Positions 1 to 12,900 of a stretch of 64,000 bases of DNA are shown piece after piece; within the stretch, counting starts at the first letter, position 1, and each line of letters opens with the position of its first letter. The notes under the pieces were generated by a model. It made no database searches. It was not told the DNA's origin and worked only from the letters and a program-made list of their open reading frames with translations. The stretch comes from Cryptomeria japonica (Eukaryota > Streptophyta > Pinopsida > Cupressales > Cupressaceae): contig NC_081409.1 in NCBI RefSeq assembly GCF_030272615.1, positions 654,134,468 to 654,198,467 of the forward strand. Direction: 5' to 3'. The position numbers were made by a program, and so were the translations under genes.

Positions 1-2
1 TA

Positions 3-2793
3 AATTTGGAAGCAGTTAAGAAGGACAAGAAGACTAGATTCAAGTTTGGACAACTTATCATGGGCTTATTATTTTATTCCAAAACTTTTTCCCTAGTATT
101 CGTGATGTACAATGGATAACCGGGACACCTGCCCAATTGTAGATGAAGAACAACATTTGGATGTTGAAAGACAATTTTGATGTTATTTCATGGGGATATT
201 TTAAGAAATTTCAAAAGAAAATGCATGCTAAGGAATGCATACTGGTAGAGGTAGTCAATCAGTATGAGGATTCTATCTATTTTATGGTAGACACAGATAC
301 ATGCTTGATGGAAGTTGTTATTCCCAAGACCAATTGGGTAATGCCCATGTGTTATGAAGTAGATAAAGATCTACTTGTTTCTTATGTTGATCATTTGTTA
401 GCTCAATCAATCGATACCACTACCGAGAGGTTTCGAACCTACAAGGAGAAACTAGTAAAAGTGCACTCTGAATTACAACAACTGATAATAGAAAAGAAAG
501 TAGGGAAAGAGGTAGAGGCCTTTCATGAACAAGTTGGGTTCACTAAGGAACAAATAGCAGCAATAAGAGCTAAAGATGAAGCTAAACAAGGTGGAACTTC
601 TAGTGTACCAACTGATACCTCCACCGGTAAGACTAGAACAACCAAAGCAGCTGAAAAGAAGAAGACATAAGAACCTAAGTCGAAGCCTGCTAAATCCTAA
701 AGAGGTAAACCCTCTAAAATACAATTTTGGAGGAAAGGTAAACCTATTGAACCTCCTGTTGTGCCTGCCCAAACCGGAAAAAGAAAGAAGGAGAAAGCTC
801 ACAAACCGGTGATAGATATAGAGGAAACAAAATCAGAAGAATATAAGAGAGTACTAAGGGCAAGTGATAAGAAGAAGAAGACTACTAGTAAAGGTATAGA
901 AGCTATGAAAATATTGACACTTGAAGATTCTTTTACAAGAATGGTTCAAATAATTAAGGAGTATGGGATATACAAAGGTTTAAACATACTATTTACTCAC
1001 TTGTGTGAAAGTCAACAGAGGGAGATTGAAGATGCAATCATCTTCCGTATGAACAAGTTTAGTAGAGCCCTCATTCAATTACAAGGGAAAATTCTTGATT
1101 CCTTATAATTTGATTGATGCAAGGTGGCAAGGGCCAGTTAGCCTAGATAAAGAATTTATTGATTATACTCTTGAACACTTGCAACTGGAAGCAACTGAAT
1201 AGGAAATTGAATAGATAAAGGTTAATACAAAAGCATTGTTTAGATCAAAGAAAATATTAACAAGAATGCTTGTTGGAGAGACCAAATCAGTTCAAAAGGA
1301 GACTGAGATTTTGGTGAAAAAGGCTTTAGGTCTCATCCTTGATGAAGAAGAGGAAAAAGATGAAGAAATTGAGGATAATACCTTGATAAAGCCTAAGCCA
1401 AAAGAACTTCCCGAAGGTGTAAAAATCATATATTTTGAAGAAGAAAAAAAGTATATTTACGATGACCTTGTTGATACTGAACCGATAGATATAACAAATG
1501 ATGACACCAGTGATGTTGATAATGTTAGTAACACTACTGACAATGTAGATGTTTTTGAAGTTGATGTACAGATGTTTGAAACTCAGTAGGAACAAGAAGA
1601 AAACAAAGATGAAAAGAAAGAAAAAGACAAGTTCTCAACTGAGCAACCAGTGAATGCACGGTCAATAGAGACTCAGACTGCACCAGTCAATGTAAGTGTA
1701 GATGCAAATGTAAATGTTGTTACTGAGGATAATTAGAAAGATACAATTGATAAGGAAGAGGAAGCACCAGTGAAAGAACATAATGTTGAACATCCACAAC
1801 CGGTCAAAGCCACCACTAATGAAGAGAAGATAGAAAAAGATAAGGAGGAAGAGAAGAAAACAAAGAAGGTGGAAGAGGAGAGGAGAACGAAAGAAATAAA
1901 GCCAACTCTTGAGGTACCTCTTGAATCCAAATAGAAGAAAACAATAGTTGATGATAATGATGGCTTCGTGAGCATTAAAGGTCCTATTAATATGGACAAT
2001 TGAGTTCTTTAGAGTTAATGGAGATTGCTACTGCAATGCAATCTCGTGCACAAAAAAAATAATTTAGGAACAACAAAGAGAAGTAGAGACTATAAGGACC
2101 GATGTTGATATTTTATCAAGTCTCCTACCAGAGACTGATACAGGATATATTACTACCCCTATTTCTTAATTTGGACAATTAGTTGTTGATGTCAGTGAAC
2201 AACTTAAAACCCTTGAAGAAGTTGCATACATTTTTGTTGAAAAGGATTACAAAAAGAAAAGGGGAGAAAAATTAATGGTTCAGATAGATAAATGAAAAGT
2301 AGCCCTAACGATGAATAAAGACTTGTTAAAGACCGGATTGGAAACCGGCTGTAAGATTTTGGCTCATATTTCCTTGTTTTCACTATTTTGTGCTAACTTG
2401 AGAAAGAAGAGAGTTGATACTGAGAAGGTGTTACAAAAGTTAAGTGAAATATTCATACTGGTACAAGACTTAGTGATCACTTTTGGTAGAAAGGTTCTTG
2501 ATCTACAACAATAGTTAGAACTTTGTGAACATGAGCAAGTGAAATGGGTCAAATCATTGAAATAACTCTAGACTCAGCTACTTCCAAAAGTAGATATTCT
2601 TCAAAGAGCATTCAAGGAGTCAGAGGAAATTTTGGCTAAGCTTGAGATGAGAATAATTGATGCTATGGATGAGTTCACAACACAAATAATGGCACATGTT
2701 GAGATTAGTGAGACACTGTTAGAAATTTGGGACAATGATCTAAAACAATTGAAGTTTTATTATAGTGATGTTTTCTTCATAATTACATTGTAA
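3..2793 (+). pseudogene. Decayed ORF2-like region of element A, cut by the window edge
   Basis: No enzyme is recognisable. Frame pieces at 3-113, 143-670, 761-1108, 1236-1589 and 2311-2514, separated by stops (for example 668-670 and 1587-1589) and shifts, run to a TAA at 2791-2793. They align by eye with the middle and end of ORF2 of element B on the other strand: FKFGQLIMGLLFYSK corresponds to FCFGNLLVCIMLYFTKE near 13,230, and the stretch from FKKFQKKM to CYEVDKDLL corresponds to FQAKMKTRERLL to GYEVDLNII near 6,400-6,530. A Lys/Glu/Thr-rich, low-complexity middle follows (about 570-2000), then a heptad-like tail near 2580-2760. The order of motifs is the same as in B, so this is a diverged member of the same family. 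I infer that it belongs to the element whose LTR resumes at 16,360. Confidence 0.6.
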
Positions 2794-2888
2794 AGACCTT
2801 AACACTTTTATTTCTATATATACATGCATTTTGATGAATTTTTTTAATCAAATGTATGTTTTTTACTTCTTTATTTGACATTGTTATC

Positions 2889-2994
2889 AAAGGGGGAGTA
2901 GAAATAGTTAAGACTCTAGTCAAAATTTTGTATGTACTATTAAGGGGGAGTAATGATTTCATTATTGTAAAAGCATGCAATTGATAAGGGGGAG
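2889..2994 (+). other. Serial polypurine tracts in the 3' region of element A
   Basis: Three AAGGGGGAG tracts lie at 2889-2898, 2942-2950 and 2986-2994. A fourth lies at 16,348-16,357, directly before the LTR of A, once the inserted element B is removed. Such tracts prime plus-strand DNA synthesis in LTR retroelements. The extra copies are seen in the sequence; that they are used is not known. Confidence 0.5.
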
Positions 2995-3054
2995 TGTATG
3001 CCATGAAGTCAATTTTTGTTTTGCACACTTGGTTGAAATTTTTTTTGTAAATGT

Positions 3055-3869
3055 TGTTAGGGTTAATGATAGTCCCAAAGATATTGAGAGGGGGGGTCAA
3101 TCAGTATCTAATTGGTTTGCAGAATATTTAAATTTATTAAGAAATTTGCATCCCAAAATAGTGTACTGGTAAATAAGGATTAATGCAATAAGTAGGAACA
3201 ATAAAGACAACATAGAAAACACACCATAACACAAGATTTTTAACAAGGAAACTCGGTGTGGGAAAAATATCGCTGGGATTTGTGAAACACAATATTCAAT
3301 CACTAGCCAGTAAATAAATATTACTTACAATGAGGGGCCTGCACATGCAGGAAGGCCAACTGCCTAGAGCTCACTGCTCAATCACAAAAATGAGAGTCAC
3401 ACTGACTACAATTGGATGGTTAAATCCATTGATAATGTACTACTCAAAGTAGCATCTTCATATGTTGGATTCAATACCAGTTTAAGCTCATTCTATAACC
3501 AAAAACTTTGTTGTCAACTATATCTCCTTATACAAAATATCATCCATATATTCTCTCCATGCATATTACCTTAATACACAAAATGACCTATAAGATCTCA
3601 TACATATATATGAGTCTTTTACAATATGCCATGTCGGCTTTACAAAAGATAATTACATTTAAATACAATAAACAAAAGTTTATTCCCTGTCAGTTGGGGT
3701 GTCGGTATGCATTGTTTCCGCTGTCGATGAAGTGTTTGCTGGTGTATGTAGATGTCTATGTCGATGCCAATAACTGTCGATGGCTTTACCAGATGAGTAC
3801 CAGAAGGTTGCCAGATGGTTGCCATCAATGACAACACCACTATTCTCATAAGAGTGTAGAATGCCAACA
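3055..3869 (-). repeat. LTR1 of element B (3'-most copy)
   Basis: This 815-bp LTR runs from TGTTAGGG (the 3' end of the minus-strand LTR) to GCCAACA. It matches LTR2 and LTR3 along its full length with scattered substitutions. The polypurine tract of unit 1 (TCTCCCCCTTTGG on the plus strand, from 3870) lies immediately to its right. Its left edge abuts the AATGT target duplication. Confidence 0.88.
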
Positions 3870-4072
3870 ATCTCCCCCTTTGGCATTGACGGCAACACTC
3901 ATGAGAAAAATCCAAACATTGTTCCAAAAACCGAAGTCCAAAAAGTTATCAAAAAGATATGCTCCCCTTGAGTAGATGATCTCCTCTGATTAATCATTTT
4001 TCTCTGTCCACTAATCCCCCTTTGACATAAATGACAAAGGTTGTCAAAATTTGTCAAACGAGTGCAAGAATT

Positions 4073-7000
4073 TCAGCTTAAAGTTTGTAACCGGTTGGTT
4101 GCAATCTGGAATATATCTGCCAAAACCAAATTTAGACTCTGCATGAATCTATTGATGTCGTTCGGGGTTGCCTCAGTCTGTTGGATTGTGTCAGTGAGAT
4201 GATGCATGTTCTCTTCCGGTGATCTTTCTCCTTTAAGTAATGCCTTAGAGATTTTATTTCTCAGAGAGATGAGGTTGTCCAACTTAGGACCAAGTTTATA
4301 CTTAAGTTCTTTGGCATTATCCTTAATCCTTTCCTTCTCTTTCTCAAATTTCTCCAATTTCTCCTTAAAACCTTCTATTTCCTGCTCAATAACTGATATA
4401 GGTTCAGATGAAAAAAATATTTTATCATCTATCTCATCTATTTCTTTATGTACTCTACTTATTTCCTTTTCTATGTCCTATGTCAAAAGATGTGGTTTGC
4501 ATGTTTCTCTGTACAACTCTCTATATTCCAAAATTGTAGCGTTTAGTGCCGGTAATAGTGTATTCATGTGTTTTGTGCACTTCTTTATTGTGTCCTCAAA
4601 TAATTTATCCTTTTCCTTTTCAACATTCTCTCTGAAGGTGTCATCATTCACCTTATCAACCGTTATTACATTGTCAGTAATAAATTTGGACAATGTGTCC
4701 AATTTACTTAAAGAATCCTTTACATGATCTATGCTACATTTCAGTGCTATCAATTTAAGAATTGGTATGGTGTCATGAATTTCCTTGTAAGCCAATGCAT
4801 TACAGTTAGTTATCTTCTTGATAGAGTCCAAGAGTACCTCTATTACATTAGTAGGTCTGAATTCACTTGATGAAGTACTAGATGTCTGACCAACTACCTT
4901 AATTCCCTTTGTGCTTCCAACATTTGTAACCATTTTTCTTGTGTTAAACTCCAATGGATTAGTATGAGTTTAAATTTTAACCAGTAATGGTTTGTTTGAT
5001 TGCTTAGGTATCTTAATGATTACTAGTTTCTCAATATGTACCTTTGCCTCTGTAGGTTTCTCTGTATGCTCAATTGTTAGTATCTTAGTCTCAGTAGGTT
5101 TCTCTGTGCTAGCATCTATACCTTCAGTATTCTTCCCAGTATCCAATGGTTGCTATGTTTGTAATGATTTCTCTGTTGGGATCTCAACCTCAATAGTTTA
5201 TACCGGTTTATCAGCAATGTTGCCACTGTCAACATTATCATCCTTAGCCTCAGTACCATCCTTATCCACAACAATATTCACTTCTTGAGTATCCACATTC
5301 ATGATGAATAGAATTTTAGATTCAAGATTAGTGTTATCATGTGTGATACCTTCACTTTCAGTAACCGATGGATCAACAGTATGTATCGGTGTAGTATTCA
5401 AAGGTGGTGGAAAGTTATCAGTTATCTTGATGTTCAGTATTCCACCAACTTTACCTTTCCATTTGTCTTTATCCTTCTGATAAACTTTGAAGTTTTTCTT
5501 TGTTCGGTTGAATACCTCTTGTTTTTATTTTTCCACAAAAAATATATCTCATTTATCAGTAGTCTCCTCTACAATCTCATTTACTCTACCTTCCATCAAA
5601 CTTACTTGTTGGTGACCACTAGCAAAAACAAATCTATTAGCCTCACAAATCAGGCCCTCAATCTCCTCTTTTGATTTAACCGGATGTACGGCTAGAAGTT
5701 TTTCAACTTTTAGTTTCTTGTCCAATTCCATCACTACAATCCTCTTGGCATCCAACCTTCTATATAGTTCATTGGGCAAATCATCCACCACTTCAATTAA
5801 AACTTTCTTGTATATATGTAGATGCAGAATTATACAATTTTCAATGCTTTTCTTTTCTGAATGTTTGAATGTGTTATACAATTTACTCACATTAGCCAAA
5901 TTTCCATCATCAGTTATTTCATTTAGAAAATTTTCTAATGAAGGTATAACCGGTTTCTGTTCCTTCTTGGGAGTTAGTTTCTTAGCCGGCTACCTTACTA
6001 CCTGTTGTTTCTTCCTTAAAGTCCTTTTTCTTTTGGGTGCAGGAGAGGGTACCAATGAAGGTTTTCTCTTCCTTTCAACTCTTTTGAATTCAGTTGGTAT
6101 CTCATTGTTAGAAGATGTGCCAACTAGTGAAATGTGTGCCTCTGGTTGCAATCCTTCCAGCTCACTAGCTGTTATACTAGTAATATTCATAACATTTTCT
6201 TTGATTTCCTTTACCTACTTTAATGCATATCTTATGTATTTCTCACATTTCTTCCTTTTCTTCATTGTTTTCTCATTACTTTCAATTATTTCAGTGCTAC
6301 CAAAAACTTCTTCTGTTGGTTCTCTTGGTGTGTCTAACAAATCTTTTGCATAAGTCTCAATTATGTTGAGATCTACCTCATAGCCCATTTCAGTTACCCA
6401 TACAATCCTAGGAAGAATAAATTCCATCCATGTTTCATCCTTCTTGATTACAAAACAAATTTCTTTATCATATTTGTCCACTACACTCTGCAATAGTCTT
6501 TCTCTAGTTTTCATTTTGGCTTGAAAAGCTTTAGAGTATTCAGTTATATTGTTGTCCTTTGTAGTTCCCATGCCACTAAAAGCTTCCTATAATTGTTTTC
6601 CTACCGGTATTTCATATCCAAATTCATTCTATCCTATACCAGGGATTTCCTTTGTGAAATACAACACTAAGCATACTAAGAGATTACCAAAGCGAAATGT
6701 CCCTTTCTTATCACCTTTAATCTTTTTCAAATTATCTATGAGTTCATCTTTCAGCCATTCACACACATCTATTTTTCAATTGTTGTTCACCATTTCATAA
6801 GCACTATTAATGCAAAGACTACAAACTGAATTAAGTTTGTTTGCATGTGTAGTCTTGTAACCTAAAACTATACTTATGAATCTCACATTGATGTCCTTGA
6901 TGTCATTCACTCTTAGTGAACTACTGTCTGATGTTGCTCCAGTTAGCGTCATTACTTTGTTGTTAGGAAATTTATTTGTTTTGTCTAGTCTGCCGCTGGT

Positions 7001-7433
7001 TGAGGGTAAACCTGTTACTACCCTAATTGCTTGCCGGGGAAATTTGTAGATAGTCTAACCATAGAAATTCTCCATGTGCCCTACTTAGGAAAATTCTCAC
7101 TACTTCTTCCAGAAATTCAGGGATATTCAGTATCTCAACAAAACCTAAAGTCTCCACAATTTTGTGTTCAAGTTTGACAGTACCATTTTCATCACAAATC
7201 ACGGTTTTAAACATTTCCAACAATTCCTCAGAACCTGATTCTTCAATGTTGCAATGAATATATATCCTAGGGTCTTCAGCATAAGCTACACCTTTAGGAA
7301 TCTTTGAAAATGCTCCTATGGAATCATCTTGCTTAGCTACTTCAGGAATAATTTTAAACACGGGCCTAGGGTGTTTTATGTTTTCCACAATAGTAAGGTT
7401 CATAATAAATTCAGGAGTAGAAGAAGAAGTCAT
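4073..7433 (-). pseudogene. ORF2 of element B, unit 1: long protein of unknown function
   Basis: The ATG at 7433 opens an MTSSSTPEF N-terminus; a TGA at 4073-4075 closes it, about 1,120 codons in all, with several stops and shifts. In order it shows: an N-terminal globular-looking part (7433-7023) with an IPEFLEEVVRIFLSRAHGEF segment; a middle part, largely shifted, ending near 6550; a part starting MGTTKDNNITEY at 6571 with WMEFILPRIVWVTEMGYEVD; Lys/Arg-rich and Pro-rich stretches (KRVERKRKPS near 6080); an acidic, Thr/Val-rich low-complexity stretch (5400-4950); and coiled-coil-like segments (4960-4480 and 4357-4073). There is no DTG/DSG protease, YVDD or DDE motif. An envelope-like or structural role is possible but unproven. 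Confidence 0.65.
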
Positions 7434-7738
7434 TTAAAAAATACCTTTAGTTGCTTGATAATGTCTGAATGCTTTAAATAAATTGCTTCACACCTTTGCC
7501 TTGAATGCATTTGCTCAAATTTTGCACTCTCTGCTAATTTGAATGCTTGGTAAATAAAAAATGAGGGAAAACTAATGATTTATAATGAAATTTCTCTCAA
7601 CAACTGCATTAAATGCTCGTCGGTTAAGTGAAAAATTAACACATCCGACTGTTATAGAAGGAATCTATCTTCTCACCATCGACCAAGGGTAATCTGCATG
7701 ATATTCAATTTGCTACAATACCTCCAAAGGGCTACTTC

Positions 7739-8847
7739 TTAGTTGGATGAAGAATCTCTTGCTGGTGAAGTAATACTCTGTTCTATTAGTGAAGAAATAC
7801 TCTCATCAACATTCTGATCTGTCTTTCTAATCCATTGTTCTAAAATTTTTTTCTTTACCTCATCTACCTTTTCTTTGCCTTTCAAACTGGGTCCTTTATT
7901 ATTTGTCGGTGAAGTCTTGCTTCTAAAAATTTTTGCAATATGTCCAGTTTTGTTACAGCATAACAAGTCACATTATTCCTCTGAATAGCTTTTCCGTATC
8001 CTATGTCGGTTTGTGCTCTACATTGATTAGATAAGTGCCCAAATCTTTCACAAACATAACATCTCACATTCATTCTGCAGTTTTTTGAATTATGACCAAC
8101 TTTGTTGCATTTGGAACGTTGACTAGTGCATGTATTAATGTTCTAATTGTTTCTGAATCTACAATGATTTTCTCTATGACCATACTTGTTATAGTTAAAG
8201 CATTTCTCATTAAATTTATAAGAACTAGGTTGTCTTACCGATTTACTGTGATCGTAATTGTTTGCAGTACTAGAACTTTCTCCAACTTCAAATCCAAGTC
8301 CATTAGTATCTCCATTAGGTTTCTGACTTTTCACCATGTCATCAAGTTCCTCTGAACTTTTCTTGAATTTCTCTTTGTGTTGATCTGCAGTAGCAACTCA
8401 TTTTCCAGAATTCCCTTGTCTCATGAGTTCAGTTTTATCATGTTACATGTGAATCAGATCTGTCTTCAACATATCATTTTCATGACTGAGTCTTAGATTT
8501 TTGTTTCCAACAACATTGAGTCTCCTAGTCAGGTCATCTTCATTCTTCTTCCTATCTTCAATGTCTTTACAAAACCTCATAGTCATATCTCGCATTTCAT
8601 TCTTCATATTACTATTTTCTTGTCTCAAAATTTTCACAAGTTCATTAAGAGTTTCCTTTTCATCATTATCACACTGCATCTTCTCATGAAGTTCTTTTCT
8701 TTTATTTCAAGCTATAGTAAGATTCTCTTGAAGTCCTTGAATGAATTTTTGTGTAGTCCTTAGATCATCTTCAAGTTTGATATTCTTCAACTTCTCTACA
8801 TCATAGTCTACAAGAGCTCCTTCCAATTGTTTTCTTAAGTTCTCCAT
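7739..8847 (-). pseudogene. ORF1 of element B, unit 1: Gag-like coiled coil with zinc knuckles
   Basis: The first ATG after the primer site is at 8847 (MENLRKQLEGALV), and the frame ends in a TAA at 7739-7741. The first 130 residues or so are heptad-rich (RQENSNMKNEMRDM, NLRLSHENDMLKTDL). Then comes a linker, SSEELDDMVKSQKPNGDTNG, continuing LGFEVGESSS, that recalls the tail of SIRE/Maximus-type Copia Gag proteins; this likeness is from memory. CCHC knuckles follow: CFNYNKYGHRENHC (second Cys lost), a second around CNKVGHNSKNC, then CYVCERFGHLSNQC; the fourth is frame-shifted in this copy. Stops occur near 8708 and 8444. The expected role is nucleic-acid binding and particle assembly. ORF2 starts about 300 bp downstream. 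Confidence 0.68.
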
Positions 8848-8904
8848 CTGTACCGGTGTTAGAATCTTCCTCAAGCTATTAGGCTTTTGAAAATAGAGGA
8901 CCAG

Positions 8905-8918
8905 GCTCTGATACCAAT
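8905..8918 (-). other. Primer binding site of element B, unit 1
   Basis: On the minus strand, ATTGGTATCAGAG directly follows the LTR2 end CCTAACA. TGGTATCAGAG is the usual primer site of plant Copia elements, complementary to the 3' end of initiator methionine tRNA. Confidence 0.85.
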
Positions 8919-9733
8919 TGTTAGGATTAATGATAGTCCCAAGGATACTGAGAGGGGGGGTAAATCAGTATCTAGCCAGTTTGCAGAATATTTACATTTA
9001 TTAAGAAGTTTGCATCCCAAAACAATGTATCAGTAAATAAGGATTAATGCAATAAACATGAATAATAAAGATATCATAGAAAATATACCATAACACAAGA
9101 TGTTTAACAAGGAAACCCACTATGGGAAAAACCTAAGTGGGATTTGTGACACACAATATTCACTCATTGACCTGTGAATAAATATTACTTACAATGAGGG
9201 GCCTGCACATGCAGGAAGGCCAACTGCCTAGAGCTCACTGCTCAATCACAAAAATGAGATTCACACTGACTACAATTGGATGGTTAAATCCAATGATAGT
9301 GTACTTCTCAAAGTAGCATCTTCATATGCTAGATTTAGTACCAGTTTAAGCTCATTCTATAACCAAAACCTTCGTTGTCAACTATATCTCCTTATGCAAA
9401 ATATCATCCATATATTCTCTCCATGCATATTACCTTAATACACAAAATGACCTAGAAGATCCCATACATATATATGATTCTTTTACAATATTCCATGTCA
9501 TCTTTACAAATGATAATTACATTTAAATACAATAAACAAAAGCTTATTCTCTATTGGCTGGTGTGCCGGTATGCATTGTTGCCGATGTTGGTGAAGTGTC
9601 TGCCAGTGTATGTAGATGTCTATGCCAATGTCGGTAATTGTCGGTGGCCTTACCAGATGAGTGCCAGAAGGTTGCTAGATGGCTGCCATCAATGACAACA
9701 TCACTATTCTCATAAGAGTGTAGAATGCCAACA
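8919..9733 (-). repeat. LTR2 of element B (shared middle LTR)
   Basis: This 815-bp LTR is shared by both units. Its left edge abuts the primer site of unit 1, and its right edge abuts the polypurine tract of unit 2 (CCAAAGGGGGAGAT on the minus strand). There is no target duplication at either side, so it is not a junction between two independent insertions. Confidence 0.88.
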
Positions 9734-9924
9734 ATCTCCCCCTTTGGAATTGATGGCAACACTCATGAGAAAAATCCAAAAACTGAAGTCCAAAAAGTTA
9801 CCAAAAAGATATGCTCCCCTTGAGCAGATAATCTCCTCTGATTAATCATTTTTATCTGTCCACTACTCCCCCTTTGACATCAATGACAAAATTTGTCAAA
9901 ATTTGTCAAACAAGTGCAAAACTT

Positions 9925-12900
9925 TCACCTTAAATTTTGTAACCAGTTGGTTACAATCTAGAATATATCTGCCAAAACCAAATTTAGACTCTGTATGAAT
10001 CTATTGCTGTCATTCAGGGTTGCCTCAGTCTATTGGATTGTGTAGATGAGATGATGCATGTGCTCTTCCGATGATCTTTCTCCTTGAAGCAATGCCTTAG
10101 AGATTTCATTTCTCAGAGAGATGAGGTTGTCCAACTTAGGAGCAAGTTTATACTTAAGTTCTCTGGCATTAGCCTTAACCCTTTCCTTCTCTTTCTCAAA
10201 TTTCTCCAATTTCTCCTCAAAACCTGCTATTTCCTACTCAATAACTGATATAGGTTCCAATGAACCAATTATGTTATCAACTATGTCATCTATTTCTTTC
10301 TATACTATGCTTATTTCCTTTTCTATGTCATGTGTCAAAAGATGTGGTTTGCATGTTTCTCTGTACAACTCTTTCTATTCTTAAATTATAGTGTTTAGTG
10401 CTAGTAATAGTGTATTCATTTATTTTGTGCACTTCTTTATTGTTTCCTTAAAGAATTTATCCTTTTCTTGTTCAACTTTCTCTTTGAAGGTGTCCTCATT
10501 CACCTTATCAACTATTATTACATTGTCAGTAATAAATTTGGACAATGTGTTCAAATTACCTAAAGAATCCTTTACATGACCTATGTTACATTTCGGTGCT
10601 ATCAGTTTAATAATTGGTATGGTGTCATCAATTTCCTTGTAAGCCAATGCATTATAGTCAATTATCTTCATGATAGAGTCCAAGAGTACCTCTGTTACAT
10701 TAGTAGGTCTGAATTCACTTCATGAAGTGCCAGATGTCTGACCAACTACCTTAATTACCTCTGTGCTTCCAACATTTGTAACCATTTTGCTTGTGTTAAC
10801 CTCTGGTGGATCATTCTGAGTTTGCATTTCAAGCAGTAAAGGTTTGTTTGATTGCTTAGGTATCTCAGTGATTACTGGTTTCTCAATATGTACCTCTACC
10901 TCTCTAGGTTTCTCTTTATGCTCAACTGTCGGTATCTTAGTCCCAGTAGGTTTCTTTGAGCTAGCATCTATACGTTCAGTATTCTTCCATGTATCCAATG
11001 ATTGCTCTATTTGTAATGTTTTCTTTGTTGGGATCTCAACCTCAACAGTTTCTACTAGTTTATCAGCAATGTTGCCACTGTCAACATTATCATCCTTAGC
11101 CTTTGTATCGTCCTTATCCACAACAATATTCACCTCTTGAGTATCCATATTCATGGTGAATAGTATCTTTGATTCAAGATTAGTGTTATCATGTGTGATA
11201 CCTTCACTTTCAGTAACCGGTGGATCAACAATATGTATTAGTGCAGTATCCAAAGGTGGTGGCAAGTTATTAGTTATCTTGATGTTTGGTATTCCACCAA
11301 CTTTACCTTTCCCTTTGTCTTTATCCTTCTGATAAACTTTGAATGTTTGCTTTAGTCGGTTCAATTCCTCTTGTTTTTCTTTTTCCACAAAAAAGAATAC
11401 CATTTACTAGTAGTCTCCTCTACAATCTCATTTACTCTACCTGCCATCAAAGTTACTTGTCGGTGACCACTAGGAAAAACGGATCTATTAACCTCACAAA
11501 TCAGGTCATCAATCTCCTCTTTTGATTTAACCAAATGTATAGTTAGAATTTTTTCAACTTTTAGTTTCTTGTCCAATTCCATCACTGCAATCCTCTTGGC
11601 ATCCAATCTTCTATATAGTTCATTGGGAAAATCATCCACTACTTCATTTAAAACTTTCTTGTATATATCCAGATGTAAAATTATACTATTTTCAATGCTT
11701 TCCTTTTCTAAATCTTTGAATGTGTTATACAATTTACTCACATTAGCCAAATTGCCATCATCGGTTATTTCATTTAGAAAATTTTCTAATGAAGGTATAA
11801 CTAGTTTCTGTTCCTTCTTGGGAGTTAGTTTCTTAGCTGGTTGCCTTACTGCCTGTTGATTATTCCTTAAAGTCCTTGTTCTTTTGGGTGCAGAAGAGGG
11901 TAACGGTGAAGGTTTTCTCTTCCTTTCAACTCTTTTGAATTCAGCTGGTATCTCATTATCAGAAGATGTGCCAATTGGTGAAATGTGTGCCTCTGGTTGT
12001 AGTCCTTCTAGCTCACTAGTCATTATACTAGTAATGTTCATAACATTTTCTTTGATTTCCTTTACCTGCTTTGATGAATCTCTTATATATTTCTCTCTTT
12101 TCTTCCTTTTCTTCAATGTTTTTCACATTACTTTCAATTGTTTTAGCGCTACCAAAAACATCTTTTGTTGGTTCTCTTGGTGCATCTAACAAATCTTTTG
12201 CATAAGTCTCAATTATGTTGAGATCTACCTCATAGCCCATTTCAGTTACAAATATAGTCCTAGGAAGTACAACTTCCATCCATGTTTCATCCTTCTTGAT
12301 TACAAAATAGATTTCTTATCATATTTGTCCACTACACTCTATAGTAGTCTTTCTCTAGTTTTCATTTTGCCTTGAAAAGCTTTAAAGTATTCAGTTATAT
12401 TGTTCTCCTTTACAGTTCCCATGCCGGTAAATGTTAGGATTCCCAAAGATACTGAGAGGGGGGCTGAATCTGTATATAATCGGTATATCAAATTACTTGA
12501 TGTAAAATATGTAAAGCATATTAAAACCAAGTACCGGTAAACCAGAAATAATGCAGTAAATAAGAACAATAACAACAACATGAGAAACACACCATAACAC
12601 AATATTTTAACGAGGAAACCTGATATGGGAAAAAACTTCGTGGGATTTGTGACCCACAATATTCACTTACTAGCCAATAAGGGAATATTACTCTTACAAT
12701 AGGGGCCTGCACATGCAGGAAGACCAAGTGCCTAGAGCTCACTCCTCAATTAAAAAAGAAGTCACATTGACTTACAAAAATAGATTATACTAATCCAATG
12801 TCTTGTACTGCTTCAAATAAGCATCTGCTATGCTAGATTCAGTACCGGTTTAAGCTCTATTACAACATAAACCCTTAACCAATAATTCACATCCTATCTC

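Noticed and set aside
4206-6800. Long plus-strand frames (for example 4206-4727 and 5718-6353), Ser/Phe/Leu-rich
   Set aside because: They are complementary to ORF2 of element B, and their composition is the mirror of its Lys/Glu-rich coiled coils.
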